This document shows, in pieces, positions 53,111 to 62,077 of a stretch of 64,000 nucleotides of DNA (position 1 is the first letter of the stretch; every line of letters begins with the position of its first letter). A program made the position numbers and the translations under genes. Location of the stretch: contig NZ_FUZE01000007.1 in assembly GCF_900168205.1 (NCBI RefSeq), positions 1 through 64,000 on the forward strand, given 5' to 3'. The notes under the pieces were generated by a model. It saw nothing but the letters and a program-made list of their open reading frames with translations. It ran no database searches and was not told where the DNA came from. Source of the DNA: Chryseobacterium balustinum. Lineage in GTDB: Bacteria > Bacteroidota > Bacteroidia > Flavobacteriales > Weeksellaceae.

Positions 53111-53281
53111 AATATTTTGAAATTTAAGGTGTTGTAAAGTTTAAATGAAAATTTCGTACCATTACCTGTTTTTAATATTTAATAAAATAAGTCATAAAAT
53201 ATCGTTAAAATAAGATTACCGATATATCTGAAAATAAACCATTTCTGTTGTCAAAAGTTCATAAAATATCAATAAAATCAT

Positions 53282-53289
53282 TATATTTG
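53282..53289 (+). promoter_or_regulatory. -7 promoter box of secDF
   Basis: TATATTTG lies 29 nt before the ATG at 53319. No clear TTTG element is found at the standard distance. Confidence 0.5.
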
Positions 53290-53318
53290 CCGACTTAATT
53301 TAACGTAGTTATAACAAA

Positions 53319-56216
53319 ATGCAAGGAAAAGGACTTATTACAATTGTTGCTATTGTACTAGGGTTAATTTGCTTAAATGAGCTATTACCAACCTGGTACG
53401 CCGGCAAAATTGAATCGCAAATCGAAGCTGCGAACGGAAACGAGAAAGAAATTCAGAGATTAAAGGATGAAACTTTAAATCTTGGGTTTACAGAACTTTC
53501 TTATGCTAAGGCAAAAGACAAAGAAATGAAGCTAGGTCTTGACCTGAAAGGGGGGATCAATGTTCTTTTGGAAATCAATCAGAGAGATTTGGTGAATGAT
53601 TTAACTAATTATTCTACCAATCCTATTCTTATTGAAGCTCTAAACAGAACAGATGAAGCTCAAAAAAACTCTACAAAATCTTATATCGACAATTTCTTTG
53701 TTGAGTTTGATGCCGTAAACAAAGCAAAAGGCGCAAACCTTAAACTTGCAGATCCTGAAATCTTCGGAAATACTAATCTTTCTGAGATTAAATTTAACAC
53801 CACCGATGATCAGGTAAGAAGCATTGTTAAAAAAAGAATTGATCTTTCTGTAGGTACTGCTTTTGAAGTAATCAGAACCAGAATTGATAAACTAGGAGCT
53901 ATCCAGCCAAACGTACAGAGAGTTCCGGGAACGGCAAGAATCTCTGTAGAAATGCCGGGTATGAAAGATATCGATAAGGTAAAAAAGATGCTTCAGACTT
54001 CTGCGAAACTCCAGTTTTGGGAAATACAGCAGTTTGCTGAGGTTGCACCTTATTTCCAGACTTTAACGGCTGTAGTTGCTGCAAAAGGTGACTCTATGGG
54101 AGTTGCTAAAAACACTAATTTCCTTAATCTTATGCAAGGTGGTAAATCTGGAAGCATGAGCTCTGTAGGAAGTGTGAAATTGACAGATACTGCAAAAGTA
54201 AACAAGATATTAAATAGTAAAATTGCACAGTCTTTACGTCCTGCAAATATTAAATACACTCAGTTCATGTGGGGTTACAAGCCAGAATCTACGGATGAAA
54301 AAAGCTTGGTCCTATATGCTATAAGAGGTAATATCAATCAAAAAGCTCCGGTAGACGGTGCTGTAGAAACTGCAAGCATCGGTTACGATGAATTAAGCAG
54401 AGTAGTGGTAGATATGCAAATGGATTCTAAAGGTGCTAAAGATTGGAAAACGCTTACTGAGAAAAACGTAGGAAAACCAGTTGCTGTAACTTTAGATAAC
54501 AGAGTATATACTGCGCCAAATGTACAGGGTGCAATTCCTAACGGTAGAACTCAAATCTCTGGTAACTTCTCTCAGGAAGAAGCTAAAGAATTGGTTGACG
54601 TTTTAGGAGCAGGTAAATTACCTGCGGGTGCAAAAGTAGTACAAGCTACACAAGTAGGTCCGTCTTTAGGACAGGAGTCTATTGATGCGGGAGTTTTATC
54701 ATTCTCTATTGCGTTCTTAATTATTATTGCATACATCATTTTCTACTACGGTTTAGCAGGAGTTTATGCGGTAATTGCAATGATTATCAACTTATTCTAT
54801 ATTTTCGGAATTATGGATTCCGGAGACTTTACTTTAACGCTTCCTGGTATTGCGGGTATTGTACTTTCAATGGCGATGGCGGTAGATACCAACGTAATTA
54901 TTTACGAAAGGACTAAAGAAGAATTGTTTGCTGGGAAAAATATTCTTGAAGCTTACAAAGATGGTTTCAAACATGCATTGAATGCAATTATTGATGGTCA
55001 CTTAACGATGATTTTGACGGCGGTAGTATTGTTCTTCTTCGGAACAGGGCCTATCAAAGGATTTGCATTGACGCTATTGATTGGTGCTGTAATGACATTG
55101 TTTACATCAATCTTACTTTCAAGAGTAATGATCTTCCATAGATTAAATAAAGGTAAAGGTCTTTCAGTTTGGACTCCTCCAACGAAAAACTTATTCAGAA
55201 ATACCTGGATCGATTTTATTGGAAAAAGAAAATATTCATATATCATTTCTGCAATTTTAACGGTAATTTCTTTAGGATCAATTTTCGTTAATGGATTTAA
55301 ATTTGGTATCGATTTTACGGGTGGTAGAAACTACGTTGTAAGATTTGATAAAGAAGTAAATGCAGAAGATGTTGAAAATGGTTTAGTTAAAGTTTTCACG
55401 ACTCAGGATGGTAAAAACTCTTCTGTAGAAGCTAAAACTTTTGGGAACAGCAATCAGCTGAAAATCTCTACAGATTACCTTATCAATGACGAATCATTGA
55501 AAGCTGACCAGACGATTGAGCAAAAATTATTTGAAGGTTTAAAACCGAATCTTCCTGCAAAAATGACTCTAGAAGAATTTAAATCTGCAGATACAGATCA
55601 CGCAGGAATTATCTCTTCTGAAAAAGTAGGACCTTCTGTTGCTGATGATATTCAGACACATGGTACTCTTGCGGTTGTTGCTGCTTTGGCAGGTATTTTC
55701 CTTTATATTTTGGTGAGATTTAGAAAATGGCAGTTTTCATTGGGTGCTGTTGCAGCATTATTACATGATGCGATTATCATCTTAGGTGCATTCTCGTTAT
55801 TCCATTCGGTAATGCCTTTCAACATGGAGGTTAACCAGGATTTCATCGCGGCAATTCTTACAGTATTGGGTTATTCAATCAATGATACCGTAATTATCTT
55901 CGATAGAATTAGAGAATACTTGAGAGAGAAGAAAGCACTTACTTTATCAGGATTGTTTGATGATGCTATTTCAAGTACTTTAGGTAGAACGTTTAACACG
56001 ACATTTACCACTTTACTTGTAATTCTTGCCATCTTCATCTTTGGTGGAGACAACTTGAGAGGATTCATGTTTGCATTGCTAATCGGTATTGGTTTTGGTG
56101 CATACTCATCCATCTTTATCGCATCGGCAATCGCTTACGATTTCCTTAAATCAGGAAAAGAAGAAGACGTACACGGTAAATCTTCTTCAGATAAAGAATT
56201 ACTTGCTACAAAGTAA
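53319..56216 (+). CDS. secDF: fused SecDF protein translocase subunit
   Basis: SecD and SecF use the proton gradient to help move proteins through SecYEG. The 965-residue protein is a natural fusion. The SecD half has KLGLDLKGGINVLLEI near 70-85, the P1 periplasmic region, six helices and VDTNVIIYERTKEEL near 530. The SecF half (about 630-950) has GIDFTGGRNYVVRF near 665 and SINDTVIIFDRIREYL near 855-870. Both Asp-containing helix motifs are intact. Fused SecDF is usual in Bacteroidota. A strong terminator follows. Confidence 0.95.
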   Translation: MQGKGLITIVAIVLGLICLNELLPTWYAGKIESQIEAANGNEKEIQRLKDETLNLGFTELSYAKAKDKEMKLGLDLKGGINVLLEINQRDLVNDLTNYSTNPILIEALNRTDEAQKNSTKSYIDNFFVEFDAVNKAKGANLKLADPEIFGNTNLSEIKFNTTDDQVRSIVKKRIDLSVGTAFEVIRTRIDKLGAIQPNVQRVPGTARISVEMPGMKDIDKVKKMLQTSAKLQFWEIQQFAEVAPYFQTLTAVVAAKGDSMGVAKNTNFLNLMQGGKSGSMSSVGSVKLTDTAKVNKILNSKIAQSLRPANIKYTQFMWGYKPESTDEKSLVLYAIRGNINQKAPVDGAVETASIGYDELSRVVVDMQMDSKGAKDWKTLTEKNVGKPVAVTLDNRVYTAPNVQGAIPNGRTQISGNFSQEEAKELVDVLGAGKLPAGAKVVQATQVGPSLGQESIDAGVLSFSIAFLIIIAYIIFYYGLAGVYAVIAMIINLFYIFGIMDSGDFTLTLPGIAGIVLSMAMAVDTNVIIYERTKEELFAGKNILEAYKDGFKHALNAIIDGHLTMILTAVVLFFFGTGPIKGFALTLLIGAVMTLFTSILLSRVMIFHRLNKGKGLSVWTPPTKNLFRNTWIDFIGKRKYSYIISAILTVISLGSIFVNGFKFGIDFTGGRNYVVRFDKEVNAEDVENGLVKVFTTQDGKNSSVEAKTFGNSNQLKISTDYLINDESLKADQTIEQKLFEGLKPNLPAKMTLEEFKSADTDHAGIISSEKVGPSVADDIQTHGTLAVVAALAGIFLYILVRFRKWQFSLGAVAALLHDAIIILGAFSLFHSVMPFNMEVNQDFIAAILTVLGYSINDTVIIFDRIREYLREKKALTLSGLFDDAISSTLGRTFNTTFTTLLVILAIFIFGGDNLRGFMFALLIGIGFGAYSSIFIASAIAYDFLKSGKEEDVHGKSSSDKELLATK

Positions 56217-56238
56217 TATCAACTACATTAAATATATT

Positions 56239-56270
56239 AAAGAGCCTTTCATTTGAAAGGCTCTTTTTTT
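56239..56270 (+). terminator. intrinsic terminator of secDF
   Basis: AAAGAGCCTTTCA pairs with TGAAAGGCTCTTT around two bases and runs into seven T. Confidence 0.88.
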
Positions 56271-56555
56271 ATGACTTTTAAATTTGATTAATGATTGTCC
56301 GCTTTTTGTCATATTAAAAAAATCTTTGTGTACTTATCTAAGTGAAACGCCTTTGCGAGCTTAAAAACAGCGAATTGTTTAAAGAAATCTTTGCGCTCTT
56401 TGCGTTAAAATTTTTATTATGATGTAAAACGGATATGCATAATTTGATTTTAATTAAAACTAAAACAGTTATTCCATCAACCAAAAACCATCAACTATCA
56501 ACTATCAACCAACAACAATTCATCAATTTAACACGAATATTTTTCCTGATTTCCT
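56271..56555. repeat. intergenic region with degenerate GCAAAGATTT-type repeat
   Basis: The 285-nt stretch has no gene. Around 56318-56420 it carries several copies of CTTTGCG and AATCTTTG words (AAATCTTTGTG, CCTTTGCGAGC, AAATCTTTGCGC, CTTTGCGTTAAAA), a diverged relative of the repeat at 51537-51692. The following 100 nt are low-complexity CAACTATCAACC-like sequence. Confidence 0.45.
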
Positions 56556-56563
56556 TATTTTTG
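56556..56563 (+). promoter_or_regulatory. -7 promoter box abutting the MFS exporter gene
   Basis: TATTTTTG ends 7 nt before the ATG at 56571, so the leader is at most a few bases. Confidence 0.5.
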
Positions 56564-56570
56564 CACAACA

Positions 56571-57788
56571 ATGGAAAACTCAAAAAAGAAAGCAGCAATG
56601 AGCTTTATATTTATCACCTTGCTGATAGATATAACGGGATGGGGAATCATCATTCCTGTAGTGCCGCAATTAATTAAAGAACTGATTCATGCAGACATCA
56701 GCGAAGCTGCAAAATACGGTGGCTGGCTCGGTTTTGCCTATGCTTTCGTTCAGTTTGTTTTTTCTCCGGTTGTGGGGAATCTTAGTGATAAATTTGGGCG
56801 AAGACCTATTATTTTGATTTCACTTTTTGGTTTTGCCATTGATTATATTTTGCTTGCTTTGGCTCCAACAATTCTATGGTTGTTTATAGGAAGGATTATT
56901 GCAGGAATTACCGGCGCGAGTGTTACCACCGCGAGTGCATATATTGCAGATATTTCTACAGATAAAGATAGAGCCAAAAACTTCGGATTAATTGGGGCTG
57001 CCTTTGGTCTGGGTTTTATTATAGGTCCGGTTTTAGGTGGTGTTTTAGGGCATTACGGAGCAAGAGTTCCGTTTTATGCAGCCGCAGGTTTATGTCTTTT
57101 AAATTTCCTTTATGGTTATTTTATACTTCCAGAAAGTTTAGATAAAGACAAAAGACGTGAGTTTAGTTGGAAACGTGCAAATCCTGTTGGTTCATTCAAG
57201 TTTTTAGGAAAACATCCTGAAATTTCAGGGTTAATCTTTGCTTTAATTTTAATTTATATTGCAGGTCATGCAGTGCAAAGTAACTGGAGCTTCTTTACAA
57301 TGTATGAATTTGACTGGACAGAAAGAATGGTCGGAATATCTTTAGGAGTCGTCGGCCTTTTGGTAGGGTTGGTTCAGGGAGTTTTAATCCGATGGACAAC
57401 TCCAAAGCTAGGTGAACAAAAAAGTATTTATTACGGATTAATATTATATGCGATAGGATTGCTACTGTTCTCATTCGCATCCGAAGGTTGGATGATGTTT
57501 GTATTTTTAATTCCTTATTGTCTGGGCGGAATTTGTGGTCCGGCATTGCAATCTGTGATTACAAAATCGGTTCCTTCAAATGAGCAGGGAGAATTGCAGG
57601 GCGCTTTAACGAGTTTAATGAGCGCCACATCCATCATCGGACCGCCTGTAATGACCAATTTATTCTACTTTTTTACGCATGACGAAGCACCGTTTAAATT
57701 TTCAGGAGCACCTTTCTTTTTAGCATTTATCTTAATGTCTGTAAGTGTAGTGGTTACCTATTATGCTTTTCAGAAAAATAAATCTTAA
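56571..57788 (+). CDS. MFS drug:H+ antiporter family exporter (TetA-like fold)
   Basis: The 405-residue protein has twelve membrane helices. Helix 1 contains LLIDITGWGIIIPVVPQL, the 2-3 loop has the MFS motif A as GNLSDKFGRRPI (about 65-76), and helix 5 has the antiporter motif C-like GLGFIIGPVLGG. The sequence resembles class TetA/YitG-type exporters, but many chromosomal relatives do not give tetracycline resistance, so I do not call it a resistance gene. It has its own promoter and is a single unit. Confidence 0.87.
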   Translation: MENSKKKAAMSFIFITLLIDITGWGIIIPVVPQLIKELIHADISEAAKYGGWLGFAYAFVQFVFSPVVGNLSDKFGRRPIILISLFGFAIDYILLALAPTILWLFIGRIIAGITGASVTTASAYIADISTDKDRAKNFGLIGAAFGLGFIIGPVLGGVLGHYGARVPFYAAAGLCLLNFLYGYFILPESLDKDKRREFSWKRANPVGSFKFLGKHPEISGLIFALILIYIAGHAVQSNWSFFTMYEFDWTERMVGISLGVVGLLVGLVQGVLIRWTTPKLGEQKSIYYGLILYAIGLLLFSFASEGWMMFVFLIPYCLGGICGPALQSVITKSVPSNEQGELQGALTSLMSATSIIGPPVMTNLFYFFTHDEAPFKFSGAPFFLAFILMSVSVVVTYYAFQKNKS

Positions 57789-57848
57789 AATTTATTTAAA
57801 ATTAAATATATCATAATTTATATATATAATCTTTTGTAATTTAGCACC

Positions 57849-58184
57849 ATGGAATTAAGCATTGGAGAAATGGCACTTATTGCCATTGCAATTGTAGTTT
57901 TGTTTGGTCCGGATAAACTACCTCAAATTGCTCGCGACCTTGGAGCGGGAGTGAGAAAAATGCGTGGCGCAGTAGAAGACATCAAAACTGAAATCATGAA
58001 AGAGACAGATAATCCTGTTTCTGAAATAAAACGTGAGATCGAGAAAGTAAAAGATGCTGCAAAAGATTTTAACCCGATGAAGAACATCGAAGAAAATATT
58101 TTAAAGGAACAGCCTTCTGAAACAGAATTACCAAAAGTAAAACCTGCAGATGATGAAACTTACGAAGGACCGGTAAGCCGTTAA
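57849..58184 (+). CDS. tatA: twin-arginine translocase subunit TatA/TatB-like
   Basis: The 111-residue protein has one N-terminal membrane helix (ELSIGEMALIAIAIVVLFGPDKLPQIARDLG). It contains the FGPDKLP hinge, and an amphipathic helix follows (about 28-50). The acidic tail is longer than a minimal TatA, which leaves TatA or TatB open. Tat moves folded proteins across the inner membrane. It opens a tight operon with a PAP2 phosphatase and a TPR gene; tatC is not in the window. Confidence 0.88.
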   Translation: MELSIGEMALIAIAIVVLFGPDKLPQIARDLGAGVRKMRGAVEDIKTEIMKETDNPVSEIKREIEKVKDAAKDFNPMKNIEENILKEQPSETELPKVKPADDETYEGPVSR

Positions 58185-58187
58185 AAT

Positions 58188-58754
58188 ATGGAAGAAATTA
58201 TTCAGGAAGATAAAAATCTCTTCCTTTATCTCAACAATTTAGGCGATACTCCGTTTGACCAGTTTTGGATGATGATTTCTGCAACCTGGATCTGGGTTCC
58301 GCTGTATGTAATTCTCTGTTATCTTTTATACAAAAATTTCAAATTAAAATCTCTGCTCTATATTCTCCTTTTCATAGCAATTGGAGTCACTGTTTCAGAC
58401 CAGGTTTCAGGGATTTTTAAATATGGCGTTGCAAGATTAAGACCTTGTCATGACCCTTCAATTCAAAACGTAATGCGTATTGTAAAATGTGGAGGGCAAT
58501 ATGGTTTTTATTCGGCACATGCTTCAAATACTTTCTTTTTAGCAAGCTATTTAAGTTTTTTATTGAAAGATAAAATTAAATGGTTTCCTTATGCTATATT
58601 TGTTTGGGCTGCAGTTGTGGCTTACAGCCGTATATATTTAGGAGTACATTTCCCGATAGATATTTTGGTAGGGGCGTTTGTTGGAACTTTATTGGGAGGG
58701 CTTTTTGCTGTGCTCGCAAAAAAAGTGATAAACAAACAAACTATAAAACCATGA
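58188..58754 (+). CDS. PAP2-family membrane phosphatase
   Basis: PAP2 enzymes dephosphorylate lipids such as undecaprenyl pyrophosphate or phosphatidic acid. The 188-residue protein has six membrane segments and the three phosphatase motifs: KYGVARLRP (about 81-89), YSAHAS in place of the usual PSGH (about 107-112), and SRIYLGVHFPID (about 146-157) with its catalytic His and Asp. It starts 3 nt after tatA and its stop overlaps the next ATG as ATGA, so translation is coupled. Confidence 0.88.
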   Translation: MEEIIQEDKNLFLYLNNLGDTPFDQFWMMISATWIWVPLYVILCYLLYKNFKLKSLLYILLFIAIGVTVSDQVSGIFKYGVARLRPCHDPSIQNVMRIVKCGGQYGFYSAHASNTFFLASYLSFLLKDKIKWFPYAIFVWAAVVAYSRIYLGVHFPIDILVGAFVGTLLGGLFAVLAKKVINKQTIKP

Positions 58755-59567
58755 AAAAACATTTACTCACTCTTAGTGTAGTGATAACGTCTTTCGGTTT
58801 TTTATCTGCTCAGGATAAAAAAATAGCTGAAGAATGTTTTAAAAAAGCCGATTACCAATGTGCTGAAGAGCAATATTCAAAATTGGTGCTTTCAGAACAT
58901 ATTCAGAAATATCAATCAGAATATTACGTTAATTTAGGAACTGCACAAAGAAGATTAGGTAAAACAACTTTGGCTTTTAAATCCTATGAATCTGCTTTAA
59001 AATCAAACCCTAAATCTATTGCTGTTTACGAAAGTCTGGCTTCTTTACATAATCAAAAAGGAAATCGTACAAAAGCTTTAGAATATGCCAATACAGGGGT
59101 GAAACTTGAACCTGAAAATGCTGAAATTTATTTAATACGATCCAAGATCTACAATAATTTAGGCAAAAAAGATTTTGCAATGGCAGATCTGAAACAAATT
59201 CTCACTTTTGCTCCCGATAATATTTTTGGCAAGAACAGGATTAGCCAATCTTAAAAAAAATAACGGAGACCTTGAAGGTGCCTTAAAAGATTACAACCAG
59301 TTGCTTACCGAAAAACCTGAGTCTTTGCTTTACAACGGAAGAGCTGATGTTTATCTGAAAATGAAAAAATCAAAAGAAGCTTTAGCAGACATCAATAAAG
59401 CGATTTCTATCGATCCTAAATTTTCGCAGTCTTATGTTACAAAAGCTATCATTTTATTTGAATCTGCAAAAGATAAAGAAGCATGCTCCAATTTAGATAA
59501 AGCGGCTGCATTGGGTCACGAAAAAGCTTTATTGACAGAGTTTGAAGGTAAGTGTGCGAAAAAATAA
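58751..59567 (+). pseudogene. secreted TPR protein, reading frame broken by a +1 shift
   Basis: The gene starts MKKHLLTLSVVITSFGFLSA (signal peptide) and has several tetratricopeptide repeats. The first frame stops at 59254 after LTFAPDNIFGKNRISQS. The TPR frame resumes as ARTGLANLKKNNGDLEGALK in the next frame and runs to 59567. Removing one base at about 59223-59229 (ATATTTTTGGCAAG) restores a continuous protein of about 271 residues. This may be a sequencing or assembly error in the T/G run, a true mutation, or less likely programmed frameshifting. It overlaps the PAP2 stop by ATGA. Confidence 0.8.
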
Positions 59568-59584
59568 TTTGGCATATTTTACTT

Positions 59585-60571
59585 ATGGAAAACCCTTACA
59601 AAGAACAAATTCAAAAAGAAAATACCGATACATTAGTTTACCAGATACATGTCGCGAGTTTCAGTTATCAAAAAGAATATATTTCCGGTTCAATTGATGA
59701 ATTGAAAAAAAGGAATTATGATTTTTCAAGAATGACTCAAAACCTATATATTGAATACGTAGTTAAAGATTTTCCGACCGGATGGAGAAAAACTTTGAGA
59801 AAAATGTTTGATGATCTATCGGCTAACGGATGGACCAATGATGTACCGCTCGATTATAAATATTCTTGGGGCGAATTTGTTATCAAAGGTTTTCGTGCCG
59901 AGGCAAACAGTAAATGTTTGGATATTTACAGAAAATATAAAGAGATATTCCATTTGACCTGTAATAATTGTAGCAGCATAAAGAAAGTAGAACATTTTAA
60001 TGATGAGTACTTATGTCAAAAATGCATTATTTCAAATTTACAAAAAAATAGAATCACAAAGATCAATGCGGCAGGATTTAGATACTACGAGACCTCTTTG
60101 AAAAAGTTCATGAACGTAAACTGGCAGGAAATTAAAAAAATAGAGATTGAAGGGGGAGAAGGAGAGTATTGGTTAAAATTATCTAAAATAAAGGATGAAG
60201 ACATTTTTATTGACGGATATGTTTTTGATCCTACACAGTATTTACCTTTTAATTCATTCAATACCTTCAATTTTTTTAAGGTATTGAAAAAAATTCCTTC
60301 ACAATATTTATCTATTGAACAGAATGAATTGCGAAACAGAATTTTGAACTTACAAAAATGTTTAGTTTGTACACGAAGATCAGTTTTGGATGACAAATGT
60401 ATAATTTGCAGGAGTAATAATTCATCGATCCTTTTCCCCAATAATTCGCAATTAAGAAGATTCAAAACAACCGAGGGTATAATTAAAAATAAAAAAGAAC
60501 ACTTCAGATATTATTTATCATCTTTCACTGAAGTTAGATACAGATACAAAACAGATTCATCATTTAAATAA
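59585..60571 (+). CDS. unrecognised protein with two four-Cys (zinc-ribbon-like) clusters
   Basis: From the ATG at 59585 the protein has 328 residues and no signal peptide or membrane span. It carries two Cys clusters: Cys126-x2-Cys129 with Cys144-x2-Cys147 (TCNNCS ... LCQKCI), and Cys259-x2-Cys262 with Cys272-x2-Cys275 (KCLVCT ... KCIICR). Both look like small zinc ribbons or treble clefs. The rest is rich in Lys, Tyr and Phe. Upstream GTG readings from 59552 overlap the TPR gene. It is flanked by the TPR gene and trmL. Nucleic-acid or ribosome binding is a guess from the zinc motifs. Confidence 0.6.
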   Translation: MENPYKEQIQKENTDTLVYQIHVASFSYQKEYISGSIDELKKRNYDFSRMTQNLYIEYVVKDFPTGWRKTLRKMFDDLSANGWTNDVPLDYKYSWGEFVIKGFRAEANSKCLDIYRKYKEIFHLTCNNCSSIKKVEHFNDEYLCQKCIISNLQKNRITKINAAGFRYYETSLKKFMNVNWQEIKKIEIEGGEGEYWLKLSKIKDEDIFIDGYVFDPTQYLPFNSFNTFNFFKVLKKIPSQYLSIEQNELRNRILNLQKCLVCTRRSVLDDKCIICRSNNSSILFPNNSQLRRFKTTEGIIKNKKEHFRYYLSSFTEVRYRYKTDSSFK

Positions 60572-60585
60572 AAATAAAAAAAATC

Positions 60586-61041
60586 ATGTTAAATATTGTT
60601 CTCGTAGAACCAGAGATCCCTAATAATACCGGAAATATCGGAAGATTATGCGTAGGAACCGAAAGCAGGTTGCATTTAATACATCCTTTCGGATTTTTGA
60701 TCGATGATAAAAACCTGAAACGTTCCGGCTTAGATTATTGGGTGCATCTTGATGTAACAGAATATGAAAATGTCGACGAATGGATGAAAAGTATCCCTGA
60801 TTTGTCTCGTGTTTTTCTAATGAGTTCACATGCTGAAAGATCTTACCTGGAAATTGATTTTCAGGATGGAGATTGGTTGGTTTTCGGAAAAGAAAGTGTA
60901 GGCTTGAGCAAAGACGTTTTAGACCGTTTTGAAAATCATTTGACGATTCCGATGTCTAAATTGATTCGAAGCTTTAATATCGCCAATTCGGTTGCATTTG
61001 TAGTAGGAGAGGCGAAAAGACAGATTACCTTAAAAAAATAG
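60586..61041 (+). CDS. trmL: tRNA (cytidine(34)-2'-O)-methyltransferase
   Basis: TrmL methylates the ribose of the wobble base in certain leucine tRNAs. The 151-residue SPOUT protein starts MLNIVLVEPEIPNNTGNIGR, has VFGKESVGLSKDVL (about 98-111), and ends in the knot region IPMSKLIRSFNIANSVAFVV (about 124-143). These are the three SPOUT motifs of the small TrmL type. Length is typical. The gene is 14 nt after the preceding ORF. Confidence 0.93.
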   Translation: MLNIVLVEPEIPNNTGNIGRLCVGTESRLHLIHPFGFLIDDKNLKRSGLDYWVHLDVTEYENVDEWMKSIPDLSRVFLMSSHAERSYLEIDFQDGDWLVFGKESVGLSKDVLDRFENHLTIPMSKLIRSFNIANSVAFVVGEAKRQITLKK

Positions 61042-61204
61042 TTTTCAAAGGAATACTCCGTGTTTATTTTTCAAAATTTGTTCTTTTGGAATTTGCTGTC
61101 TTTACAATTTCACTAAAAGCAATTTAATGCAGATTGTGATTTGTAGATCACTCCTAATTATAGTTAAAAAATAATGAAATTTAAATTTTATTAAAAGTCT
61201 TTTG

Positions 61205-61212
61205 TATATTTG
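61205..61212 (+). promoter_or_regulatory. -7 promoter box of the 108-aa secreted protein gene
   Basis: TATATTTG lies 33 nt before the ATG at 61246. Confidence 0.45.
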
Positions 61213-61245
61213 AAGAATATCACTTATTGAAGATTTATTTAAATT

Positions 61246-61572
61246 ATGAAAACATTTTCTAGACTTATTTTATCGACAGCTTTTGTAATGACTTTAGCAA
61301 TTTCAAATACAGCTTTTGCTCAGGAAACTAAAAATGAACTTGCTATCAATACCAATTCACTATTAGGAAATACGGTTAAAAGACATGAAGCGTCTCCTGA
61401 ATTAAAAGCAACTACTTTGATTTTTATTGATAAAAATGAAAGCTCACTTGAGGATCTTAAAGAACTTAAAGGAGATCATGTAAAAGGCGTAAAAGTACTT
61501 TTAGACGATTCTGTAAAGAAAAAATTCAGACAAAAAGGGATTAAAGAGATTATTTCGGTTACTACAAAATAG
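61246..61572 (+). CDS. small secreted protein, 108 aa
   Basis: It has a clear signal peptide (MKTFSRLILSTAFVMTLAIS ... AFA) and a mature domain of about 80 residues. The pattern is Lys-rich with hydrophobic strands, such as TTLIFIDKNE and VKGVKVLLDDSVKKKFRQKG. I do not recognise a family. Its stop abuts the rlmH stop with no spacer, and the genes converge. It is probably periplasmic. Confidence 0.6.
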   Translation: MKTFSRLILSTAFVMTLAISNTAFAQETKNELAINTNSLLGNTVKRHEASPELKATTLIFIDKNESSLEDLKELKGDHVKGVKVLLDDSVKKKFRQKGIKEIISVTTK

Positions 61573-62046
61573 TTAATCGTTGTGATAAGGTTTTCCCTGT
61601 AAAATCTGATCTGCTCTGTAAAGCTGTTCTACAATAAAAAGTCGGATCATCTGATGCGTAAAAGTCATTTTAGATAATGACATTTTTTCGTTGGCTCTGT
61701 TGTAGATCTCATCTGAAAAACCATACGCTCCACCAATCAGGATATGAACTTTTTTTACGGAAGAATTCATCCATGAATCTATTTTCTGTGAAAATTCACG
61801 GCTGGTAAACTGTTTCCCTTTTTCATCTAGAAGAATGACCAGATCATTTTTATCGATTTGATTTAAAAATAATTTGGATTCTTCTTTTTTGAGAAGGTCC
61901 GACGAAAGATTTTTGGCATTTTTCACATCCGGAATTTCTGTAATCTCAAAATTCCAATGTTTTGGAAGGCGGATAAGGTAATAACTGATCAAAGATGTAA
62001 TTTCTTTGTCATCTGTTTTACCAATACAAACTAAACTGATTCGCAT
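61573..62046 (-). CDS. rlmH: 23S rRNA (pseudouridine(1915)-N3)-methyltransferase
   Basis: RlmH methylates pseudouridine 1915 of 23S rRNA on 70S ribosomes. The 157-residue SPOUT protein has LIGGAYGFSDEIYNRANEKM (about 103-122) and TFTHQMIRLFIVEQLYRADQ (about 129-148), ending KPYHND with the conserved Tyr-His. Length is normal. It is divergent from the BrkB gene and both read from a single palindromic promoter. Confidence 0.95.
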   Translation of the reverse strand: MRISLVCIGKTDDKEITSLISYYLIRLPKHWNFEITEIPDVKNAKNLSSDLLKKEESKLFLNQIDKNDLVILLDEKGKQFTSREFSQKIDSWMNSSVKKVHILIGGAYGFSDEIYNRANEKMSLSKMTFTHQMIRLFIVEQLYRADQILQGKPYHND

Positions 62047-62050
62047 TTCT

Positions 62051-62073
62051 TATATTTGCTAAGCGCAAATATA
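62051..62073. promoter_or_regulatory. symmetric divergent promoter of rlmH and the BrkB gene
   Basis: A perfect 23-bp palindrome has arms TATATTTGC (62051-62059) and GCAAATATA (62065-62073) with a 5-nt centre. Each arm contains an exact -7 box (TATATTTG) for the gene on its own far side: plus for BrkB (ATG 62078) and minus for rlmH (ATG at 62046). Both start codons are 16 nt from the centre. Confidence 0.7.
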
Positions 62074-62077
62074 CTTT

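Noticed and set aside
56571-57788. Tetracycline-resistance gene tetA
   Set aside because: The fold is TetA-like, but many chromosomal MFS exporters share it and there is no tetR or mobile context.
59208-59567. Separate 119-aa TPR gene
   Set aside because: It begins with a TTG inside the preceding frame and is the continuation of the same TPR protein after a one-base shift.
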